Source of the DNA: Cyclobacteriaceae bacterium
GTDB taxonomy: Bacteria; Bacteroidota; Bacteroidia; Cytophagales; Cyclobacteriaceae
Direction of reading: 5' to 3'
NCBI GenBank assembly: GCA_030637245.1
Contig: DAOVVI010000131.1
Coordinates: forward strand, 1 to 5,783
DNA length: 5,783 bases
Shown: one piece after another, positions 1-4,952 of the stretch
Layout: every line of letters begins with the position of its first letter
Numbering within the stretch: position 1 is the first letter of the stretch
Notes under the pieces: generated by a model
The model's input: the letters and a program-made list of their open reading frames with translations, nothing else
Told to the model about the DNA's origin: nothing
Database searches by the model: none
Position numbers and translations under genes: made by a program

Positions 1-333
1 GATGTGTTTATTGGAACTGTTAGAGATACTACCAGGGGCAAAAATGTGATTGGATTGGAATTCGAGGCCTATGAAAAAATGGCTATTTCAGAGATTAAAA
101 AAATTGTAGAAGAGGCCGGAAAGAGATGGCCGATTCATAAAACAGCTATTCTTCATGCACTGGGGAAAAAACAAATTGGTGATCTGGCTGTCGTAATTGC
201 TGTATCGGCAGCACACAGAGATGCAGCTTTCAAGGCATGCAGATACATTATAGACAACTTAAAAAAAACAGTACCAATCTGGAAAAAGGAACTATTTGAA
301 GACGGAGAGGTATGGGTTGCCGCCCATCCATGA
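1..333 (+). CDS. moaE: Molybdopterin synthase catalytic (large) subunit MoaE, 5'-truncated by the window edge
   Basis: MoaE forms a heterotetramer with MoaD in the cytoplasm and inserts two sulfurs into precursor Z (cPMP) to make molybdopterin. The reading frame is open from base 1, so the GTG at position 4 is an internal valine and not a start. The visible 110 residues are the C-terminal part of the family, and about 31 N-terminal residues are missing by alignment to E. coli MoaE from memory. Recognisable blocks are FIGTVRD (3-9), the AHRDAAF segment (71-77) and LKKTVPIWKKE (87-97). Residues matching E. coli catalytic or binding positions are present: F3 (F34), R8 (R39), H72/R73 (H103/R104), K88 (K119), K95 (K126) and E97 (E128). 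The subunit therefore looks functional. It ends in FEDGEVWVAAHP and lacks the longer E. coli tail. Other moa genes probably lie upstream, outside the window. No clear terminator follows. Confidence 0.95.
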   Translation, partial: DVFIGTVRDTTRGKNVIGLEFEAYEKMAISEIKKIVEEAGKRWPIHKTAILHALGKKQIGDLAVVIAVSAAHRDAAFKACRYIIDNLKKTVPIWKKELFEDGEVWVAAHP

Positions 334-413
334 TTGGAATCAATTTAGAGGTACCCTTAACCTAAAATGTTAATATTGCTGGGTTCTTATTTTATGTCGG
401 ACACTGAAATTCA

Positions 414-430
414 ATTATTTTTTAAATAAT
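414..430. repeat. AT-only 7-bp inverted repeat just upstream of the sulfatase start
   Basis: The arms attattt (414-420) and aaataat (424-430) are perfect complements around a 3-nt loop, 11 bases before the sulfatase ATG. It lies in the 108-bp gap after moaE, in which I see no small gene and no convincing promoter. The stem is made only of A and T, so it would be weak and could be chance in AT-rich DNA. A regulatory role is speculation. Confidence 0.25.
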
Positions 431-441
431 AAACCGCTCTA

Positions 442-1821
442 ATGTACAATTTATCCGGATTTCTATTACTAATTATTCTACTGGTTCAGGCGTGTCAAAA
501 AAAGGATGAAATTAGACCAAATATAGTGATCCTTATGGCAGATGACATGGGTTATATCGATGCAGAATGCTACGGCGGCCCGATTAAAACTCCAAATATC
601 AACAGACTGGCAAATGAAGGAATGCGCTTTACCGATTTTTATTCTGCCGCTCCAAATTGCTCCCCTGCCAGAACAGGATTGCTTACCGGCAGAACTCCAT
701 CAAGGGTCGGAGTTTATGATTATTTGGCTCCCAATTCTCCAATGCATCTTCCAAAGGGTGAAATAACCATTGCAGAAATGTTGAAAGAGGTGGGGTATGA
801 AACTTGTCATGTCGGGAAATGGCATCTTAGCGCCTGGACAAGGGACGGAATGAAAGGGCCAAAACCAGACGAGCAGGGATTTGATTATTGGTTTGCTGTG
901 GATAACAACGCCGTACCTTCCCATTTGAATCCGGTAAATTTTGAAAGGAATGGAGAAAAAGTCGGGCCGTTGGAAGGTTATTCATGTCAGTTGGTAGTTG
1001 ATGAAGCTATTACATGGCTAGATGATTTTCATAAAAAAAGTAATCCATTTTTTCTCAATGTCTGGTTTAATGAACCACATGCAAAAATTGCATCTCCTCC
1101 GGAATTGATTAAAGAATATGTGCAGTATGGGAAAGATGCTGAATACCTTGCCAATGTCGCAAACATGGATATGGCTATTGGGAGATTGCTTCAATACCTG
1201 GATGAAAAAGGATTGAGTGAAAACACATTTGTTTTATTTGCATCTGACAATGGGCCTTATAGACAAGCTTCTACCGGAATTTTTCGCGGCAAGAAATCAT
1301 TTTTGTTTGAAGGAGGAATCAGAGTGCCGGGAATCATAAAATGGCCCCATAAGATCAAGGAAGGCGTCATATCAACTACTCCTGCAAGCTTTGTAGATAT
1401 GCTTCCAACAATCGCTCAAATAACAGGGTCAACAATGCCTGAAGATAGAACTATTGACGGCACAAATATTCTTCCCGTACTCTTTGAAGAACCCTTCAAA
1501 AGAGACAGGCCACTTTATTGGTATTTTTATAAAAGATATCCGATTTCTGCATTAAGAAAAGGAGATTATGTGATTATGGGTAATCCAAAAGAGCAATACA
1601 AATTGACTTCTCATCCATTTGATTCCGGGGATCAGGTATATTTTAAAAACGCCAGGCTTGAAGAATTTCAGGTCTATAATTTAAAAGATGATCCTGCCCA
1701 AAAAATTGATTTATATCCTGATAACTCTGAAAAGTTCAGCAATTTGAAAATGGAGATCATCAAATATCAAAAGGAAATCATAGACGAAGGTCCTACATGG
1801 GAAGGATTACCTGAAAATTGA
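442..1821 (+). CDS. Type I (formylglycine-dependent) sulfatase, predicted lipoprotein
   Basis: This is a 459-residue alkaline-phosphatase-superfamily sulfatase that should hydrolyse sulfate esters, resembling arylsulfatase A and N-acetylgalactosamine-6-sulfatase types. The N-terminus has a hydrophobic stretch (7-17) ending in V-Q-A-C, so Cys18 is a probable lipidation site and the enzyme would sit on a membrane facing the periplasm or cell exterior. The n-region before it (MYNLSG) carries no Lys or Arg, which is unusual. The signature CSPARTGLLTGR begins at Cys73, the residue converted to formylglycine, with Arg77. Other expected active-site residues are Asp34/Asp35 (MADDMG), Lys126/His128 (GKWH), His213 (EPH), Asp269/Asn270 (SDNG) and probably Lys285 before EGGIRVP. 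All catalytic positions look intact. The start is forced: an in-frame stop (TAA, 430-432) lies just upstream and no Shine-Dalgarno is clear. No maturase, SusC/SusD pair or glycoside hydrolase is in view, so the sulfated substrate cannot be named. Confidence 0.93.
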   Translation: MYNLSGFLLLIILLVQACQKKDEIRPNIVILMADDMGYIDAECYGGPIKTPNINRLANEGMRFTDFYSAAPNCSPARTGLLTGRTPSRVGVYDYLAPNSPMHLPKGEITIAEMLKEVGYETCHVGKWHLSAWTRDGMKGPKPDEQGFDYWFAVDNNAVPSHLNPVNFERNGEKVGPLEGYSCQLVVDEAITWLDDFHKKSNPFFLNVWFNEPHAKIASPPELIKEYVQYGKDAEYLANVANMDMAIGRLLQYLDEKGLSENTFVLFASDNGPYRQASTGIFRGKKSFLFEGGIRVPGIIKWPHKIKEGVISTTPASFVDMLPTIAQITGSTMPEDRTIDGTNILPVLFEEPFKRDRPLYWYFYKRYPISALRKGDYVIMGNPKEQYKLTSHPFDSGDQVYFKNARLEEFQVYNLKDDPAQKIDLYPDNSEKFSNLKMEIIKYQKEIIDEGPTWEGLPEN

Positions 1822-2113
1822 ACAAAACTTTAATTTATCATTTTCATTATTCCCTCTGGGAGTAGAATTCTTCTCACCCTGCTATTAGTCAACAACAATG
1901 GCTAAGGATTTGGAATCCGTTTTTAATTGAAAATCCCTGCCTGCGGCAGGCAGGCATGAAACTACCCAAATGAAAATTCATGGATAAATGATGCTTTTTC
2001 CATGGTAGAGATCATGGGAAATAGTTGACTATGTGTTTATTTCTGAACAAACACTAAGGCACGAGCTGAGATGCGCCAGATGGGTTTGAGACGTCTTTTA
2101 GCCGGTCTTTTTA
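1822..2113. other. Convergent intergenic region with no evident gene
   Basis: This gap separates the 3' ends of the sulfatase and the minus-strand methyl-transfer operon. I see no coding frame with recognisable protein features and no RNA gene. It contains an imperfect stem at about 1858-1879 (ggg-ag ... ctc-a-ccc around agaattct) shortly after the sulfatase stop. That stem has no T-tract, so it is at best a weak terminator candidate. It also contains the GC-rich palindrome listed separately. The composition is otherwise AT-rich. Confidence 0.6.
1936..1954. repeat. Perfect GC-rich palindrome (9-bp arms, 1-nt centre)
   Basis: The sequence cctgcctgcggcaggcagg is perfectly self-complementary apart from its central G, and it is strikingly GC-rich within an AT-rich gap. 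It lies between two convergent genes. Read on the minus strand it is followed by ggattttc, so it might act as a weak terminator about 160 nt past the end of the minus-strand operon. There is no real U-tract, however. Similar CCTGCCTGC-type palindromes recur between genes in Bacteroidota and some other bacteria (recalled, not checked), so a dispersed repeat is the more likely reading. Confidence 0.7.
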
Positions 2114-2827
2114 TTAGCAACGATCTGCTCTTTTTGTATATCTCTTTTCACGGTAGATGCAATTAACCATATCACACATGTTACAGACGTAGCCTTTTCG
2201 TCTCACATCAGGGCCGATACCAATGACACCGCTTACTGATTTGATGGGTTGCATCAGTGAAGAGGGAGTAAGCGTGATACCACAGAAATTTTCAGGAAAG
2301 AACGAAAATAATTTATGCTGCTCACCAACACTCCAGCCACAATAACCGGGGCTATACCGGTCAGTGATATGCAGCTCCCGGGCTTCCATTTTCCGCTCCA
2401 GGTCATCCTGGATTTTATCCATGGCTGATTCCACAATTTCAGAGCCAACTACGTCGGCGATGTACCCCTTTATAAAATCTCCTTCATGCATCAGCTCTTT
2501 GGAATATTCTCCGATTTCCGGCCCGGCTGTACAAACAAATAAAGCCACGTTTTCCATCTTTCTAAGCTGATTGGTGACGATTTTTTTTGTGTCAAATTGA
2601 GCTCCATTAATCCGCAGCATCTTCTCCTCACGATTGATGTCAATATCTTTTTGAATCACATATCCTCCCCTGATTTCACAATAATCCTGGGCAACTTCCA
2701 GAACCTCTTTTATCATTTGTGGAATGGGTTCGGGTGATTTCCCCGGTTCATACCCCATGAATTTTTCTATAATATCTGTGCTTACTTCCAGCTCATCAAA
2801 ACGAAATGCGTACTCCTGTAACTCCAT
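2114..2827 (-). CDS. Stand-alone MetH-activation-domain-like protein (corrinoid reactivation candidate)
   Basis: This 237-residue protein resembles the AdoMet-binding activation domain of cobalamin-dependent methionine synthase (Met_synt_B12 family), which reductively remethylates inactive cob(II)alamin. Matching blocks are CTAGPEIGEYSKEL (99-112), RYSPGYCGW (157-165, where MetH has R-x-x-P-G-Y-P) and LTPSSLMQPIKSVSG (186-200, where MetH has an LT-x-S...SVSG segment). There is no homocysteine, folate or B12 domain in the same chain, so it is a separate subunit. Stand-alone relatives are known, for example Thermotoga TM0269 (recalled). The C-terminus adds Cys215-x2-Cys218-x4-Cys223 followed by IYR, and the last residue is Cys237. 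This could bind an Fe-S cluster or zinc and would suit a redox role. Its ATG overlaps the GTPase stop by one base (TAATG), implying translational coupling. It is the last gene of the operon. The partner corrinoid protein is not in the window. Confidence 0.85.
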   Translation of the reverse strand: MELQEYAFRFDELEVSTDIIEKFMGYEPGKSPEPIPQMIKEVLEVAQDYCEIRGGYVIQKDIDINREEKMLRINGAQFDTKKIVTNQLRKMENVALFVCTAGPEIGEYSKELMHEGDFIKGYIADVVGSEIVESAMDKIQDDLERKMEARELHITDRYSPGYCGWSVGEQHKLFSFFPENFCGITLTPSSLMQPIKSVSGVIGIGPDVRRKGYVCNMCDMVNCIYREKRYTKRADRC

Positions 2828-3756
2828 TATTTTGCTATTTGTCTGTAATGCCTGCTAAACTCCGAAAGGCTAAATCCTTCGCCCATGGCAATTAGCTCTG
2901 TAGAACCTTGAAAATCATCAACATCCCTGAATTCTTTTTGTTCATAAGAGGTCTGAACAGCCAGGCCTCCTCCATTGGCCAATTTAGCAAATCCTTTAAT
3001 ACGAATCGTTTTTTCAGCATAGATATCGATAAATTGGATCAACTTGTCTTTTGAAATACCACGTGAAGATCTAAGGACTCCGACACCAATTTCAGGCCTT
3101 CCGCAGCTTTCGAAATGTGCATGTTGCTTTTGCGTTTTTTCTCCAATAGTTTCCTTTAGATCGTCAATGATCAATTCCTGATCGGAAACCTCACAATAGG
3201 AACTTCTAAGAATTTGTGTGAAAGGATTTAATGATCTGACAGCACTTTCCACATCTTCTATTTGGCCTTTTGAAGAAAGATCCGTTTTATTTATAATCAC
3301 AACATCTGCAATTCGTACCTGGTGCTGTAATCTGTTAATCATTTTTTGTTGTTTTAAAAAACTTGTAGCATCTACAATGGTCCAAACCTTTGCGAGATAT
3401 AAATATTTTTTTAGATCCTTAAAATCCAACAGCTGTGCAATGGCAATCGGATCTGATAACCCGGATGCTTCGAGAAAAATCATATCCGGTTTGTGTTCCT
3501 CAACAAACGCCTTCAGCGAAGAGGTGAAGTTGCTTAAAAGGCATATACAAAAAACAGAACCATTGTTAATTTCAAGGATATTAAATTTTTTTCCTTCTCT
3601 TTTTAATTCTGCTCCATCAATGTTGGCGGGGGCAAATTCATTTTGAATAATAGCAATTTTCTTTTCTGTGGCATATTTTTTCAAAATCCTTTTCAAAAAG
3701 GTGGTTTTGCCACTTCCTAAAAATCCGGTCACTAAAAAGAATGGAATCTGTCTCAT
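2827..3756 (-). CDS. CobW/COG0523-family P-loop GTPase, putative metal or cofactor chaperone
   Basis: This 309-residue G3E GTPase has a Walker A motif GFLGSGKT (11-18), a Walker B/switch segment DMIFLEASGLSDP (91-103), the guanine-specificity motif NKTD (156-159) and a CobW C-terminal domain from about residue 222 to the end. COG0523 proteins use GTP hydrolysis to deliver metals, often zinc or cobalt, to client enzymes. The family's usual CxCC metal motif is altered here: the sequence is GSVFCICLL, so Cys70 and Cys72 remain but the third Cys is Leu73. A possible extra ligand set, HAHFESC (212-218), lies before the C-terminal domain. Its ATG overlaps the homocysteine methyltransferase stop by four bases (ATGA), and its stop overlaps the next start. 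The client is probably a product of this operon, since the homocysteine methyltransferase and UroD-like enzymes are both expected zinc proteins, but a corrinoid client is equally possible. Confidence 0.9.
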   Translation of the reverse strand: MRQIPFFLVTGFLGSGKTTFLKRILKKYATEKKIAIIQNEFAPANIDGAELKREGKKFNILEINNGSVFCICLLSNFTSSLKAFVEEHKPDMIFLEASGLSDPIAIAQLLDFKDLKKYLYLAKVWTIVDATSFLKQQKMINRLQHQVRIADVVIINKTDLSSKGQIEDVESAVRSLNPFTQILRSSYCEVSDQELIIDDLKETIGEKTQKQHAHFESCGRPEIGVGVLRSSRGISKDKLIQFIDIYAEKTIRIKGFAKLANGGGLAVQTSYEQKEFRDVDDFQGSTELIAMGEGFSLSEFSRHYRQIAK

Positions 3757-4634
3757 TTTCTCACTACTTCAGCAATTTTGGATATATGTTCAGGAGTTGT
3801 TCCACAACATCCGCCAACAATATTTGCACCGGCTGATATCAGTTCCATGGTTACACCGGCCATCTCTTCCGGGGTTTCGGGAAATACCGTATGCCCATCC
3901 TGGTAAACAGGCATACCGGCGTTTGCATGGATTAAAATAGGGATATCGGCATCATTTTTCCTGATTTCCTTTACAATGCTAACCATGTCTTTAATGCCAT
4001 TGCCACAATTGGCGCCGATCAGTTCAGCCCCGGCATCAATAATTTGGTTGACCATATCGGTAGGAGAGACCCCCATCATGGATCGGAAATCATTATTGAC
4101 GGTTTTGTCAAAAGTCATGGTACAAAATACTTCACATTTTGTGTTTTCCTTTGCAGCCTTGATCGCCTGGATCGCTTCTTCAAGGTCAGTCATGGTTTCG
4201 ATCATAACAGCATCGGCACCGCCTGCCTCAAGAGCGATTGCCTGCTCTTTGAATGCCTCATATAATTCTTCGGATGTCACATCGCCCATCATTAATATTT
4301 TGCCGGTGGGTCCTATAGATCCAAGCACATATTTATCATTTCCGGCAGCTTTTCGGGATATTTCGGCACCAGCCTTGTTTAGCTCAAATACCCTGTCTTC
4401 GAGGCCGTAGTTAGCCAGTTTAAACCTGCTCCCGCCAAAACTATTTGTCTCTACCATGTCTGAACCTGCTTCAATGTATCCTTTAGCGATATCCATTACT
4501 TCCTCAGCATGAGTGATATTCCACAACTCAGGGCATTCTCCGGCTTTCAATCCTTTTGCATGCAGAAAAGTACCCCAGGCGCCATCGGAAACCAATATTT
4601 TTCCTTCTTTTATTTGATCTATTATTTTTCCCAT
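3753..4634 (-). CDS. Zinc-dependent homocysteine S-methyltransferase, single-domain (MetH N-terminal/BHMT type)
   Basis: This 293-residue barrel enzyme transfers a methyl group to homocysteine to form methionine. Recognisable family segments are SDGAWGTFL (16-24), ETNSFGGSR (62-70), GSIGPTGK (105-112), MIETMTDLEE (144-153), GANCGNG (207-213) and GGCCGTTPEHI (274-284). Cys210, Cys276 and Cys277 are the expected zinc ligands that activate the homocysteine thiol. The chain stops after this domain, so it lacks the folate-binding, cobalamin-binding and activation domains of full-length MetH (about 1200 residues). It must therefore take methyl groups from a small donor such as a betaine or S-methylmethionine, or from a separate methyl-corrinoid protein. 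Its neighbours, an activation-like protein and a UroD-like methyltransferase, favour a corrinoid partner. The ATG at 4634 is preceded by an A-rich stretch (aaaagat) without a strong Shine-Dalgarno. The stop overlaps the GTPase start. Confidence 0.92.
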   Translation of the reverse strand: MGKIIDQIKEGKILVSDGAWGTFLHAKGLKAGECPELWNITHAEEVMDIAKGYIEAGSDMVETNSFGGSRFKLANYGLEDRVFELNKAGAEISRKAAGNDKYVLGSIGPTGKILMMGDVTSEELYEAFKEQAIALEAGGADAVMIETMTDLEEAIQAIKAAKENTKCEVFCTMTFDKTVNNDFRSMMGVSPTDMVNQIIDAGAELIGANCGNGIKDMVSIVKEIRKNDADIPILIHANAGMPVYQDGHTVFPETPEEMAGVTMELISAGANIVGGCCGTTPEHISKIAEVVRK

Positions 4635-4640
4635 ATCTTT

Positions 4641-4673
4641 TTAGCTTAAAGCTTTTAGCAATAAGCTGTTAGT
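4641..4673. repeat. Degenerate 14-nt tandem repeat (ttag at exact 14-nt spacing)
   Basis: The word ttag starts at 4641, 4655 and 4669, exactly 14 nt apart. Units 4641-4654 and 4655-4668 agree at 10 of 14 positions, and the third is only partial. The same stretch contains agctta (4643-4648) and taagct (4662-4667), so it could also fold as a short hairpin. It lies 7 to 39 bases upstream of the homocysteine methyltransferase start, within its probable leader. Any function is unknown. Confidence 0.4.
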
Positions 4674-4687
4674 TTTTAAAATTGACT

Positions 4688-4753
4688 ATTTAATGAATTA
4701 ATAATCCAACATTTCTCGAAGCAAAAAAATCTAACCTCGATAATTCATTAAAT
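4688..4753. repeat. 13-bp perfect inverted repeat with 40-nt loop
   Basis: The arm atttaatgaatta (4688-4700) is perfectly complementary to taattcattaaat (4741-4753). A further outer pairing, actat with atagt (4685-4689 and 4758-4762), is possible if a small bulge is allowed. The arms are AT-rich and no T-tract follows, so it does not look like an intrinsic terminator. It is 11 bp from the next inverted repeat, and the two may be parts of one repeat element. Confidence 0.7.
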
Positions 4754-4764
4754 GTTCATAGTTA

Positions 4765-4850
4765 AATGCCATTAACTTAAGCATGTTTTTTATTTCCTCT
4801 CCCTTCACCCTCTCCAGAGAGGGACAATAGGAGCTTAAGTTAATGGCATT
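4765..4850. repeat. 18-bp perfect inverted repeat enclosing a nested GC-rich hairpin (REP/MITE-like)
   Basis: The arm aatgccattaacttaagc (4765-4782) is exactly complementary to gcttaagttaatggcatt (4833-4850), with 50 nt between them. Inside the loop, ccctct (4808-4813) pairs with agaggg (4818-4823), giving a hairpin within a hairpin. An 18-bp perfect match is unlikely by chance. The design, with long matching ends, a small GC-rich inner stem and no coding capacity, suggests a REP- or MITE-like non-autonomous repeat dropped between operon genes. It could also give a stable RNA structure in the leader of the downstream genes. No target-site duplication is evident. Confidence 0.8.
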
Positions 4851-4851
4851 A

Positions 4852-4876
4852 CCTGCCCCTGCCTCCTGCTCCTGCC
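4852..4876 (-). repeat. Short low-complexity tract, CCTGCC units on plus, G-rich on minus
   Basis: The plus strand carries four closely spaced cctgc words (4852, 4858, 4865 and 4871), so the transcribed minus strand contains repeated GGCAGG/AGCAGG with six GG runs, one of them GGGG. It abuts the 18-bp inverted repeat. A two-tier G-quadruplex in the transcript is conceivable but unproven. It may belong to the neighbouring repeat element. Confidence 0.45.
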
Positions 4877-4952
4877 ACATTTTAAGATACTATTAAAAAG
4901 TATTTTTACTAAAAGAAAGAAGTACCCTTATTTGCACAATGCAATATTCAGG

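Larger units (their letters stand above)
4635..4952. other. 318-bp repeat-rich intergenic region inside the minus-strand gene set
   Basis: The flanking genes are co-oriented, but this gap is far wider than the overlaps further downstream. It holds, in transcription order: a small hairpin (ttgca-caa-tgcaa, 4932-4944) just after the upstream stop, a G-rich tract, two long-loop inverted repeats, and a degenerate 14-nt tandem repeat before the next ATG. I find no protein-coding gene, no tRNA and no recognisable cobalamin or SAM riboswitch. A promoter for the downstream three genes may lie here, but I could not identify a convincing Bacteroidota-type -7/-33 pair. Confidence 0.6.

Noticed and set aside
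1886..2031. Inverted pair tagtcaac (1886-1893) and gttgacta (2024-2031)
   Set aside because: Eight-bp arms 130 nt apart do not extend in either direction and are expected by chance at this separation.
3218..3646. 142-codon plus-strand open frame
   Set aside because: It lies antisense within the CobW GTPase gene, shows no recognisable domain, and the opposite strand has a full set of GTPase motifs.
3976..4410. 144-codon plus-strand open frame
   Set aside because: It is antisense to the homocysteine methyltransferase, with low-complexity Ser/Ile/Ala content and no family features.
4932..4944. Small hairpin ttgca-caa-tgcaa after the fusion gene stop as a terminator
   Set aside because: The stem is only 5 bp, not GC-rich, and no T-tract follows on the minus strand.
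4635..4952. Cobalamin or SAM riboswitch ahead of the homocysteine methyltransferase gene
   Set aside because: The function would fit, but I find no B12-box-like sequence or recognisable SAM aptamer core on the minus strand. The structure present is simple inverted repeats.
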